64,000 nucleotides of DNA, from the NCBI RefSeq assembly GCF_017876675.1, contig NZ_JAGIOI010000001.1:1612001-1676000 (forward strand), written 5' to 3'. The DNA comes from Arthrobacter stackebrandtii (lineage in GTDB: Bacteria > Actinomycetota > Actinomycetes > Actinomycetales > Micrococcaceae). This document shows positions 8,318-16,082 of this stretch, piece after piece. The position numbers and the translations under genes were made by a program. The notes below the pieces were generated by a model. That model had not been told where the DNA came from and ran no database searches. It worked only from the letters and a program-made list of their open reading frames with translations. The stretch's first letter is position 1. Every line of letters begins with the position of its first letter.

Positions 8318-8815
8318 TCAGGCCCGCGGCCGCTCCGGGCGCAGCGTCCAGTGCGCTTCATCCAGGCCCCGCACGATCTTGCGTCCGATGCGGGCAAGGT
8401 CATCGACATCCTTCTGGCCCAGCTGGTCAAAGACGAATTCCCGCACAGTTTCCACATGGGCAGGCGCGAGTTTGCGAATAAGCGCCATGCCCACGCCGGT
8501 AATGGCAGCCTCGGTGACGCGGGCGTCGGCGGCGTGGACGGAACGCTGCACGAGACCGCGGGCCTGGAGCTTTTTCACCACATGCGACAGCCGGGACAAT
8601 GAAGCGGAGGTGCGGGCGGCAAGCTCGCTCATGGGGAGGGCCTCACCGTCGGCCTCTGAGAGCATGGCCAGCACGTTGTACTCAAAGAGCGACAGCTTGG
8701 CCTCCTGCTGCAGCGGGGCCTCGATGGCGCCCGGGAGCAAAGTGGTGACGGAGAACAGGGCCAGCCAGGCGGCGCGCTCCTGTCCATTGAGCCAGCGCGG
8801 TTCCATGTCAGTCAT
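8318..8815 (-). CDS. MarR family transcriptional regulator
   Basis: A 165-residue MarR protein. It has N-terminal dimer helices, a winged helix-turn-helix (LPMSELAARTSASLSRLSHVV then LQARGLVQRSVHAADARVTE) and a C-terminal helix pair. The wing has ADARVTE in place of the common DxRR. The start at 8815 is used, although Met-4 is possible. It is divergent from an F420-family reductase whose promoter carries TTCAAGTAA-type half sites, so it is the likely local repressor. The effector is unknown; electrophiles or quinones would be typical for such pairs. Confidence 0.87.
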   Translation of the reverse strand: MTDMEPRWLNGQERAAWLALFSVTTLLPGAIEAPLQQEAKLSLFEYNVLAMLSEADGEALPMSELAARTSASLSRLSHVVKKLQARGLVQRSVHAADARVTEAAITGVGMALIRKLAPAHVETVREFVFDQLGQKDVDDLARIGRKIVRGLDEAHWTLRPERPRA

Positions 8816-8875
8816 GGCGCCATCTTTTCACGTTTCCCGAAGCGAAATGGAGAGCCGGTCGGCCGCCAGAAGTTT

Positions 8876-8908
8876 TTACTTGACGCTTCAAGCAATGTCG
8901 TCTATTAT
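8876..8908 (+). promoter_or_regulatory. Near-consensus promoter overlapped by a MarR-type palindrome
   Basis: A -35 element TTGACG (8880-8885) and a -10 element TATTAT (8903-8908) are separated by exactly 17 bases. An inverted repeat with arms TTACTTGA (8876-8883) and TCAAGCAA (8888-8895) covers the -35, and another half site TCAAGTAA lies at 8921-8928 after the -10. This would let the divergent MarR protein shut the reductase gene tightly. Confidence 0.7.
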
Positions 8909-8963
8909 TTAGTTGTAGCTTCAAGTAAATAACTTCCAGCTAATCCTAGAGAGCAGGAACATC

Positions 8964-9599
8964 ATGAGCACAGTCACCATCATCGGAACCGGAAACATGG
9001 CCCGCGGAATTGCCGCCCGGGCACTCGCCGCCGGCCGCACCGTAGAACTTCTCAACCGCGATGCCGGCAAGGCCGCCGCCGTTGCCGCAGAACTGGGCGG
9101 CAACACCACCTCCGGCGCAGTGGGCCAGGTCCCGTCGGGCGACATTGTGGTTCTCGCAGTACCATTCGATGCGGCCAAGGAAATCGTCACGGCCTACGGC
9201 GAGGCGCTGGCCGGCAAGACCATCGTGGACATCACGAACCCCGTGAACTTTGAAACCTTTGATTCCCTGGTGGTGGCACCGGACACTTCGGCCGCCGAGG
9301 AGATTGCCGCACTGACCCCCGGCAACGTTGTCAAGGCCTTCAACACGAACTTCGCCGGCACCCTGGTCGCGGGTGAAGCAGGCGGGCACAAGCTGGACGG
9401 CTTCATTGCCGGTGACAACACCGACGCCACCGCTGCCGTGGCCTCACTGATGTTCGACGGCGGCATGCGCCCCCTCGTTGTGGGCGCACTCAAGCGTTCA
9501 CGCGAACTCGAGGGATTCCAGTTCCTGCTCATGACGCTGCAGGCCAACCCGGAGTTCGAGACGTTCAACTGGAACACCGGACTGAAGGTCCTGGTCTAA
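8964..9599 (+). CDS. NADPH-dependent F420 reductase family protein
   Basis: A 211-residue Rossmann protein of the coenzyme-F420-dependent NADP oxidoreductase family. The N-terminal TVTIIGTGNMARGIA is the dinucleotide-binding GxGxxA/G turn; DIVVLAVPFDAAKEI and TIVDITNPVNFETF are typical, and VVKAFNTNFAGTL and PLVVGALKRSRELE mark the C-terminal helical half. An AGGA site precedes ATG 8964. Members of this family in aerobic actinobacteria are frequently annotated as NADP oxidoreductases without a proven F420 role. It ends at a strong hairpin. Confidence 0.87.
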   Translation: MSTVTIIGTGNMARGIAARALAAGRTVELLNRDAGKAAAVAAELGGNTTSGAVGQVPSGDIVVLAVPFDAAKEIVTAYGEALAGKTIVDITNPVNFETFDSLVVAPDTSAAEEIAALTPGNVVKAFNTNFAGTLVAGEAGGHKLDGFIAGDNTDATAAVASLMFDGGMRPLVVGALKRSRELEGFQFLLMTLQANPEFETFNWNTGLKVLV

Positions 9600-9780
9600 C
9601 CACCCGGCGCGCGGCGTCCCGCCAAGAAGCGTGGCCTGTCAGCTTCCCGCTGACAGGCCACGCTTCTTGCGTTGCTTGACCGGCTTTCGCCCGGCCAACC
9701 GTCGTCGCAGGGAAAACTTCAGCGCTGGGCTGCTCAAACAAATCCGGCCAGCGGGCCTCGATATCAAACTCAGCGGCCAT
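9565..9780 (-). pseudogene. Possible short gene or gene remnant after the GST gene
   Basis: A 71-codon reading frame begins at ATG 9780 with a good AAGGGGG site and starts MAAEFDIEARWPDLFEQP. It runs through the reductase hairpin and into the end of the opposite-strand reductase gene, so the last half is unlikely to be native. I do not recognise it. A truncated gene joined to foreign sequence, or a chance frame, are both possible. Confidence 0.2.
9624..9668. terminator. Perfect 20-base-pair hairpin
   Basis: Arms 9624-9643 and 9649-9668 pair perfectly over 20 bases around the loop TTCCC, 25 bases after the reductase stop. There is no T-tract, but the stem is long and GC-rich, as is usual for actinobacterial terminators. 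Confidence 0.75.
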
Positions 9781-9822
9781 GACGGCCCCCTTCCACATCT
9801 AAGGCCGTTCTACCAAGCGGTC

Positions 9823-10842
9823 TTACGCGTCAACCGGGCGAGTGGGCGCCGTCCCGGACCCGAAGGGGCTCCCACCCAGTGACTCGCGGCCGTGCGCCGT
9901 CGACCATCCGGACGTGTCCGGGCCGAGCGGGACAATCTGGGTGGGGTTCAGGTCCTCATGGACGATGTAGTAGTGGTCCTTGATCTGCGCGAAGTTCACG
10001 GTGTCGCCGAATCCGGGGGTCTGGAAGAGGTCGCGCGCGTAGGCCCAGAGGACCGGCATTTCGGTGAGCTTGTTGCGGTTGCACTTGAAGTGCCCGTGGT
10101 AAACGGCGTCGAAGCGGACCAGCGTGGTGAAGAGCCGCACGTCGGCCTCGGTGATGGAGCCGCCCATGAGGTAGCGCTGGCCAGCAAGGCGTTCCTCGAG
10201 CCAGTCAAGGGCAACGAACAGGCGCTCGTAAGCCGCGTTGTAGGCCTCCTGCGAACCGGCGAACCCGCAACGGTAGACGCCGTTGTTGACCTCGGTGAAG
10301 ATGCGCTTCATGACCGGAGTCATCTCCTCGCGCAGCGCTTCCGGGTACAAATCCGGGGCGCCCTCGCGGTGGAATTCGGTCCACTCGGTGGAGAAGTCGA
10401 GGGTGATCTGCGGGAAGTTGTTCGTCACCACGGCGCCGCTGGGCACGTCGACAATGGCCGGGACGGTGATGCCGCGCGGGTAGTTGGGGGTGCGCTTGAA
10501 GTACGCATCCTGCAGGCGTTCGATGCCCAGGACCGGATCAACTCCGCCTTCGTCGAGGTCGAAGGTCCAGGAGCGGACGTCGTGCGTGGGGCCGGTGACG
10601 CCGATGGAAATGGCGTCTTCCAGGCCCAGCAGGCGGCGGACGATCGTGGAGCGGTGCGCCCATGGGCATGCCCTGGACACGACCAGCCGGTACCGCCCGG
10701 CCTCCACCGGGTAGCCGTCCTCGCCGCCGCGCGTGATCCGCGTTTCGATGTAGTTGGTGTCCCGCGTGTACTCCTCACCAGTGACGTAGGTGCCCTTGGT
10801 GCTGAATTCCGTCTCTGTTGACTGCGTTCCCGAAGTGTCCAT
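9823..10842 (-). CDS. Glutathione S-transferase family protein (glutathionyl-hydroquinone reductase-like)
   Basis: A 339-residue protein of the YqjG/ECM4 (Xi-class) family. The N-terminal thioredoxin-like domain has SRACPWAHRS with the catalytic Cys59; VTNNFPQITLDF corresponds to the substrate-binding region; the C-terminal helical domain contains YLMGGSITEADVRLFTTLVR, a near-invariant family motif. Xi enzymes reduce glutathionyl-hydroquinones. Actinobacteria generally lack glutathione and use mycothiol, so a mycothiol-linked substrate is plausible but unproven. The start at 10842 gives the usual length. Confidence 0.88.
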   Translation of the reverse strand: MDTSGTQSTETEFSTKGTYVTGEEYTRDTNYIETRITRGGEDGYPVEAGRYRLVVSRACPWAHRSTIVRRLLGLEDAISIGVTGPTHDVRSWTFDLDEGGVDPVLGIERLQDAYFKRTPNYPRGITVPAIVDVPSGAVVTNNFPQITLDFSTEWTEFHREGAPDLYPEALREEMTPVMKRIFTEVNNGVYRCGFAGSQEAYNAAYERLFVALDWLEERLAGQRYLMGGSITEADVRLFTTLVRFDAVYHGHFKCNRNKLTEMPVLWAYARDLFQTPGFGDTVNFAQIKDHYYIVHEDLNPTQIVPLGPDTSGWSTAHGRESLGGSPFGSGTAPTRPVDA

Positions 10843-10915
10843 GGGGCCAGCCTAGCGCCGGTGCCTGAACGGTGCCCGGATTCCTGCCCGGCCCGGCCAC
10901 CTCCATGGCCAGGCA

Positions 10916-10950
10916 CGACGGCGGCACTCGCCTTCCGGCGTCGGCCGCGG
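10916..10950. repeat. Degenerate copy of an intergenic hairpin repeat
   Basis: CGACGGCGG (10916-10924) and CCGGCGTCG (10935-10943) form an imperfect hairpin followed by GCCGCGG. The same layout recurs at 12547, 13901 and 15931, so this looks like a decayed member of one small repeat family. Confidence 0.4.
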
Positions 10951-10975
10951 TTGGGTGCGGATCCCCCAGGCGGCC

Positions 10976-12196
10976 CTAAACCTTGGCGTTTTGCTTCGGC
11001 ACCCACACCTGCCTGATGATCAGCAGGAGTGATGCCGTGACAGGAATGGCGATGAAGGCGCCCAGCAGGCCCATCAGGGTGCCGCCCGCAACGGCGCTGA
11101 TGATGACCAGCGGTCCCGGAACGGACACGGCGCGGTTCATGATGCGGGGTGTCATGACATATGCCTCGACCTGCATGTAAATGAGGTAGGCGATGGCGAA
11201 GATGATGGCGGGCGTGAGGCCCGTGAAGAGCGCCATGCCTGTGCCGATCACCCAGAACAGGACCGTGCCGATCATGGGAATCAGGGTGATGCAGAGAGCC
11301 GCGACGCCCATCAGCAGTGCGAAAGGCAGGCCCAGAATGGCATAGAGGATGCCCACCAGCGAGCCGTTGATGAACGCCAGAATGATCATGCCGCCGACGT
11401 AGGACCCCACGGATCCGGTGATTTGTTCGGTCAGTTCCGCCAGCTTGCCGCGGTCGCGGGCCGGGACCAGTGTGTACATGGCGGCTGTCATCTGCGGCAG
11501 CGAGGCCAGGAAGTACAGGGTCAGCACCAGAATCACAATGAGGCCGCTGCCCGCATTGAGCAGGGAAGCGCCCACCTGCAGGGCTCCGCCCCCAATGGCG
11601 GCAATATTGCCGGGGTTGCTCAGGAAGGTCTGAATGTCGGCGAGTATCCCGTTCAACGAATCGCTGAACTGTTTCTCAAGCCAGGCGTACGTTCCGGTGC
11701 CCTGGAAGTCCCGGACCATGGCCGGAACAGACTGCACGAATTGCGCAATTTGATCCACCACGGTGGGGATCACCAGGCTCAGGAGCAGTGCTATGACGGC
11801 AATGACCAGGCCAAAGGCCGTGGCGACGGCCGCCGGCCGTCCCATCCCGTGCTTCTGCAGCGCCACCACCACGGGATTCAAGCCGAGGGAAATGAATAGG
11901 GCCACCACAATGTAGATGATGACGCTGACAAGATCCTGCACGGCAAAGCTCAGGACGAGGGCCGTCAGGCCGCCAAGTGTCAGGAGGAAGCCGGTGCGAA
12001 ACGGGGAGTCCATACGGCTGGATACCTGCCGGCGGCGCCCTGTCTTGCGGCCGTACGTCGCAGCGTCCACACCGGTTGTGGCAACAGCTTCGTTTGGCTT
12101 GGCCGGAGCCTCGGCGGGCTCGGTCGCGGCAGGAGTAACTGCGGGCGCCGCGGTCCCAGTGGCCTGGGGGTTTCCTCCTGGGGTTATTTCAGCCAT
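10976..12196 (-). CDS. AI-2E family transporter
   Basis: A 406-residue membrane protein of the AI-2E (UPF0118) family. The first 60 residues are Ala/Pro/Glu-rich and cytoplasmic. Eight or so hydrophobic segments follow, with the long soluble loop after the third helix (QSVPAMVRDFQGTG onwards), IILAFINGSLVGILYAILG, and the conserved PLVIISAVAGGTLMGLLGAF near the end. Family members include autoinducer-2 exporters and sodium/proton exchangers, so the substrate is not predictable here. It stands alone on its strand after a gene-free stretch. Confidence 0.9.
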   Translation of the reverse strand: MAEITPGGNPQATGTAAPAVTPAATEPAEAPAKPNEAVATTGVDAATYGRKTGRRRQVSSRMDSPFRTGFLLTLGGLTALVLSFAVQDLVSVIIYIVVALFISLGLNPVVVALQKHGMGRPAAVATAFGLVIAVIALLLSLVIPTVVDQIAQFVQSVPAMVRDFQGTGTYAWLEKQFSDSLNGILADIQTFLSNPGNIAAIGGGALQVGASLLNAGSGLIVILVLTLYFLASLPQMTAAMYTLVPARDRGKLAELTEQITGSVGSYVGGMIILAFINGSLVGILYAILGLPFALLMGVAALCITLIPMIGTVLFWVIGTGMALFTGLTPAIIFAIAYLIYMQVEAYVMTPRIMNRAVSVPGPLVIISAVAGGTLMGLLGAFIAIPVTASLLLIIRQVWVPKQNAKV

Positions 12197-12732
12197 GACT
12201 GCACCTGCCCGTCATGAAAAGCGGCGGCAGCCCCAACTGGTCCAACGCCAGGCGCGGGGCGCAGGGAATGACGTCGACCAGAAGCGGCGCCATCGGTCAC
12301 GATCAGTTGATCCACAGATTTCCCCAAACTCAATGTGTAGCTTGCCGCGTTCGGCACGTTTGCTCATGATTATGGCATGCGGGCGCAGTTCAGGGAGCGG
12401 CATTGCGCGGCCGCGTCGGCGACTGAACACGGCCCGGCCTGGGCGAGAGCGCCATGCTCGGCAATTTTGGCCTGCACATGATCGACAAACCCGGGCGGGC
12501 AATCCACAAGAACGCCACCCACACAGAGGGCCGTCCATGGCGGCCCAAGTTCCGCCGTCGTCCGCGGTTGGGAGGGGAGTCATACCCGGAGAGCGGGCCG
12601 AATCTGTGATCTACTGACAATCACTGCCGTTCTCGAAGTTCAGGCCGGGCTCCCGCCAGGTCCATCCTTTGAGAAATCGCCGTACACGCGGTGGCGGTAT
12701 TGTCTTGACATCGATGGGGGACTTGAAACGAC
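12197..12732. other. Gene-free stretch of 536 bases with a diverged copy of the opuCA leader
   Basis: No convincing gene is seen here on either strand. From 12425 to 12544 it carries, in the same order and nearly the same spacing, the blocks found before opuCA (15980-16090): GAACACGGC, GGCAA with GGCCTGC and ATGATCGA, a 22-base identical run beginning ATCCACAAGAAC (12502 and 16047), and CCATGGCGGC. The likeness stops ten bases into what would be the coding region, where the hairpin half-element 12547-12567 begins. The promoter of the following hydrolase gene probably lies in the last 100 bases. Confidence 0.6.
12547..12567. repeat. Half of the intergenic hairpin repeat
   Basis: This 21-base stretch (starting AAGTTCCGCCGTC, ending CCGCGG) is identical to the right half of the hairpin element at 13914-13934. 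Its left arm GACGGCGG is missing here. Confidence 0.55.
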
Positions 12733-13815
12733 ATGGATCAGAGCGTCACAGCGAGCGGTGCCCACACGTCCGGGCGGAAACGACCACGCCGGCGCAGGCT
12801 CTTGGTCGCAGGTGGAATCGTGCTTGCAGCTGTTGTCGTTGCCGCGACCGTCGCAGCGGCCTCCCCGTGGCCGTCGGTGATGGTCATCCGCACGGTGTTT
12901 GAGAAGGGCGCTTCGGCAACCGTCGCCGAAATGGAGCCCCACGTTCCCGACACCAAGCTCACCGAGTACCGGGATGTCGCCTACGCGCCGCCGACCGGCT
13001 CGCTCCCGCAGTCGGACACCACCCTCGACGTTTTCACCCCTGCCAACGGCACCAAAAAGTTGACCACGATCGTTTGGGTGCACGGCGGTGCATGGATCTC
13101 CGGCCAGAAGGAGAACATCGAGCCCTACATGCGCATCCTCGCGGCCCAGGGCTACACAACCATCGCGCTGAACTACACAACGGCGCCGGAAGCCGCCTAC
13201 CCAACGGCGCTCACTCAACTCAATACGGCGCTGGCCTACATTGGCGAGCACGCATCCGACTGGAACGCCGATCCCAACCGGATCGTGCTTGCAGGCGACT
13301 CCGCCGGCAGCCAACTGGCGAGCCAACTCGCCACCCTCACCACCAACCCCCGCTATGCACACCTTGCGGGGATGGTCCCTGGGCTCAAGAAGGAGCAGCT
13401 GATTGGGGCCATCCTCAACTGCGGCGTCTACGACATGCCCGCCATGTCCGCACTCAACGGCATCGAAGCCTGGGGGCTGCAGGTTTCCCTGTGGGCCTAC
13501 GCCGGCACAAAGGACTGGTCCTCCAGGTCAACCGGCTCCCTGATGTCCACGATCGAATTCGTCAACGCCGACTTTCCGCCGACATTCATCAGCGGGGGAA
13601 ACGGTGACGCCCTCACCTGGTCGCAGTCGATCCCGTTTGCCCAGGCCCTTGAGGATGCCGGCGTGTCTGTGACACCGCTCTTCTGGCCGTCAAACCACGA
13701 ACCAAAACTTCCCCATGAGTACCAGTTCCACCTTGACCTCGACGAGGCGAATGTGGCACTGGCCGACACGCTCAAGTACCTTCAGTCGCTCGATTCAGCC
13801 CCAACCTCCAAGTAG
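12733..13815 (+). CDS. Membrane-anchored or secreted alpha/beta hydrolase (esterase/lipase type)
   Basis: A 360-residue protein with a basic N-terminus (RKRPRRRR) and one hydrophobic helix at about residues 23-44, acting as signal anchor or signal peptide. The hydrolase domain belongs to the hormone-sensitive-lipase/BD-FAE-like group: VWVHGGAWISG supplies the HGG oxyanion hole and LAGDSAGSQLA holds the nucleophilic Ser. FISGGNGDALT probably holds the catalytic Asp and the NHEPKLPHEYQF region the His. The substrate is probably a short-chain or carbohydrate ester. It precedes the HIT-like gene but a hairpin repeat separates them. Confidence 0.85.
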   Translation: MDQSVTASGAHTSGRKRPRRRRLLVAGGIVLAAVVVAATVAAASPWPSVMVIRTVFEKGASATVAEMEPHVPDTKLTEYRDVAYAPPTGSLPQSDTTLDVFTPANGTKKLTTIVWVHGGAWISGQKENIEPYMRILAAQGYTTIALNYTTAPEAAYPTALTQLNTALAYIGEHASDWNADPNRIVLAGDSAGSQLASQLATLTTNPRYAHLAGMVPGLKKEQLIGAILNCGVYDMPAMSALNGIEAWGLQVSLWAYAGTKDWSSRSTGSLMSTIEFVNADFPPTFISGGNGDALTWSQSIPFAQALEDAGVSVTPLFWPSNHEPKLPHEYQFHLDLDEANVALADTLKYLQSLDSAPTSK

Positions 13816-13900
13816 GGGTTTCGAGGCGGAATTTCCGTCGAGCCTGGAATCTGCGTGAGTTTTCGGCCGGCGGGGCGCGGCCACACCCAAAGCCAAGCCC

Positions 13901-13934
13901 GACGGCGGTAGGCAAGTTCCGCCGTCGTCCGCGG
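13901..13934. repeat. Intergenic hairpin repeat, complete copy
   Basis: GACGGCGG (13901-13908) and CCGCCGTC (13919-13926) pair perfectly around a ten-base loop; GTCCGCGG follows. The right half is identical over 21 bases to 12547-12567. It could terminate the hydrolase transcript. Confidence 0.6.
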
Positions 13935-14036
13935 TCAGCGCTGCGTGCGTTGGATGTGATCCATGGATCGACTACCCAGGCAGTGGGAACGACTGCTGGC
14001 AGTAGAGAATCTCGTTCACCCTACGAAAGGGCCGAA

Positions 14037-14534
14037 ATGGACTCCTGGAAACTAGATCGCGTCGGGTCAGCCATCAAGGGCGAAAATCCCACGGTAATGA
14101 CACGCCTCAACGGCGGATTTGCTGTTATCGGCGACGTCCAATGGCTGCCGGGCTACTCGGTACTGATCACTGACAGGATCGGAGTTGACAGGCTTTCTGA
14201 CCTCCCCCGCCCCGAACGGTCAGCATTCCTGAACAGCCTCGATATTCTGGCCGAGGCCGTCGAAATTGCCTGCAGCCAGCTGGACCCCGCATTTCTCCGG
14301 GTAAACATAGAAATTCTTGGCAACAAGGACCCATTCCTGCACGCACACGTTTGGCCCCGGTACCAATGGGAGGCGCCTGAAATGCGCTCGAAACCTGTCT
14401 GGCTCTACCCCGGAACCAACTGGTCAGACCCGGCCACATCGCTAAACTCCTCGCACGCCCCCTACAGGTCCGCCATTACGGCACACATCACGGAACTCGC
14501 GACGCCCAATGCAGTCCGACAAGTCCGGCGTTGA
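14037..14534 (+). CDS. HIT-like family protein
   Basis: A 165-residue protein resembling HIT-superfamily nucleotide hydrolases: FAVIGDVQWLPGYSVLIT early on, then FLRVNIEILGNKDPFLHAHVWPRY. The HAHVWP segment corresponds to the HxHxH motif, but the third His is replaced, so catalysis may differ from that of true diadenosine-polyphosphate hydrolases. ATG 14037 with an AAAGG site is chosen; the frame is open 29 codons further upstream but that part has no family likeness. It is convergent with the following hydrolase gene, whose end is 14 bases away. Confidence 0.72.
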   Translation: MDSWKLDRVGSAIKGENPTVMTRLNGGFAVIGDVQWLPGYSVLITDRIGVDRLSDLPRPERSAFLNSLDILAEAVEIACSQLDPAFLRVNIEILGNKDPFLHAHVWPRYQWEAPEMRSKPVWLYPGTNWSDPATSLNSSHAPYRSAITAHITELATPNAVRQVRR

Positions 14535-14548
14535 GCAGGCGGTTTGTG

Positions 14549-15388
14549 TTAGCTGAGGTCGCCCAGGAACCTGGCCACTGCCCGCTCCTCATCATCAGCA
14601 TGGGGTCCGATCCACAGGAAGTGGCTCACTGAATCGGTCATCACCAACGTTGAATTCCTGAGCTGGGCGGCAAGTGCCTGCGGGTGTTCGGGGCCCACTG
14701 CGGCATCGTTTCGGCTCGCGACGATGAGCGTGGGCTGGGCGGGGGAAGGAATGGTGCCGACAGGTTCGCGCAGGTCGTTGCTGAAGCCACTGCCGGATCT
14801 CATGCGGGACAGCAGGCCGGCGAGTTTCGCCCTGTCTTCCACCTGCAACCGGGCGTATGCGGTGCGGGCGGGCAGTGTTGACAGGGACGAGAGCATCACC
14901 CTCAGCATGGCTCCCGGCAAGGCAGCGAACGCATAGCGCGTGAGCGCCCAAGTCACGCGCTCAATGCGGGGGCGGAACGCAACCCTCGCGACGATTCTGG
15001 TGAATCGGCCCGGCCACGGCAGGAAGCTCGTTGAACTCTCCAGGATCAGCCCGGTGACCAGGTGCGGGTGGCGTTCCGCGAAGGTCATCGCCGTCCGGCC
15101 ACCGGCGGAGACCCCGACGGCAACAACGTCGTCGTACCCGAGCGTCTTGCACAGCAGAGCGATCCGGTCGGAGAACGCGGCCGGATCGGGCCCTGCTTCG
15201 AGGGGCGTGCGCCCGTAGCCCGGCCGTGAGGGTTGCAGGATCGAGCAGCCCGCATCAAGGAACACGTTTTGCCCAATGTCGAGTTCGGCGCGCATGTGGC
15301 CACCGTGGAACAGGACGGCGAGGCGGCGTCCCCCGGGGCGGAGCAGGTACTCAACACTCTCGCCGTCAATCATCCCTGCAGTGGTCAT
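14549..15388 (-). CDS. Alpha/beta hydrolase
   Basis: A 279-residue cytoplasmic alpha/beta hydrolase: AVLFHGGHMRAELDIG (oxyanion region), PSRPGYGRTP, the nucleophile elbow VGVSAGGRTAM, the acid region TLIVASRNDAAVGPEH and DSVSHFLW with the catalytic His. There is no signal peptide. ATG 15388 (MTTAG) is the likeliest start but no strong ribosome site is seen; Met codons at 15421 and 15373 are alternatives. The substrate is unknown. Confidence 0.82.
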   Translation of the reverse strand: MTTAGMIDGESVEYLLRPGGRRLAVLFHGGHMRAELDIGQNVFLDAGCSILQPSRPGYGRTPLEAGPDPAAFSDRIALLCKTLGYDDVVAVGVSAGGRTAMTFAERHPHLVTGLILESSTSFLPWPGRFTRIVARVAFRPRIERVTWALTRYAFAALPGAMLRVMLSSLSTLPARTAYARLQVEDRAKLAGLLSRMRSGSGFSNDLREPVGTIPSPAQPTLIVASRNDAAVGPEHPQALAAQLRNSTLVMTDSVSHFLWIGPHADDEERAVARFLGDLS

Positions 15389-15509
15389 GGATCGAGTGTA
15401 GGTCCCGCCTATGGGCCGCATCCACTGTGCCGTTCACGCTTGTCCCTGCGGTTGCCTGGCCCGGCCAATTCCAAACCTAAGCGCGACGGCGGCAGGCGGC
15501 ACCAGGCAG

Positions 15510-15671
15510 TTATCTGGAGTCGCTGCCTTCAGCCTTCCGGGCGAGCTGCTCTTCCAGCAAGGCAAGGGTTTTCTCGTTCGCATCACGGATTCGATGAAGC
15601 GCCCCCACAATGCTGATGGCCGCGAAAGCGACAACGAGGATCAATGCAACAAGCAGCCACGTGATGTCCAT
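15510..15671 (-). CDS. Small single-pass membrane protein
   Basis: A 53-residue protein: MDITWLLVALILVVAFAAIS is one strong transmembrane helix at the extreme N-terminus, followed by an amphipathic, charged coiled-coil-like tail (HRIRDANEKTLALLEEQLAR). It resembles small actinobacterial membrane proteins of unknown function. ATG 15671 is preferred over upstream starts because the hydrophobic segment begins there. It stands alone between the hydrolase gene and a gene-free stretch. Confidence 0.55.
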   Translation of the reverse strand: MDITWLLVALILVVAFAAISIVGALHRIRDANEKTLALLEEQLARKAEGSDSR

Positions 15672-16082
15672 GTACCCACTATGCCACCCCACCGTGAACG
15701 AGGAGCGTGCCTGCGTCATGAGCGTCGATGGCGTCATTCAGTCACCGTTGTTCACAAGTAAGGACGCCAGTGGCGGCCCAAGACACTCGGCCCAAGGTCA
15801 GCGAAAGCGCCAAGACAGTTCTCAGCTTGGACCTCCCTGACGTACAGCAACAGCAGCCTCAGGCAGACGCCAACTATTTGAGCCGGGCAAATGGCCCGCC
15901 CCGTCGCCATCATCACAGGCACCCGCGCGCGACGGCGGCACGCGCCTTCCGCCGTCGTCCGCGCTAAGCGAAACCCGCCGAACACGGCGCGGGGCGCTTT
16001 ACTGGGCAAATTGGGCCTGCCTATGATCGAGGGGCACAGGTGAACGATCCACAAGAACGCCACCCACAGTCAGGAAGTACCC
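15672..16082. other. Gene-free stretch of 411 bases with a hairpin repeat and the opuC leader
   Basis: No gene is supported here. It contains the hairpin GACGGCGG (15931-15938) with CCGCCGTC (15949-15956) followed by GTCCGCGC, a member of the repeat family. From 15980 it contains the opuCA leader, parts of which recur at 12425-12544. An isolated left half of the same repeat lies at 15485-15492. Confidence 0.55.

Noticed and set aside
12212-12583. A 123-codon reverse frame in the gap before the esterase gene
   Set aside because: It is Arg/Trp/Ser-rich without recognisable domains and runs through the opuCA-leader-like blocks.
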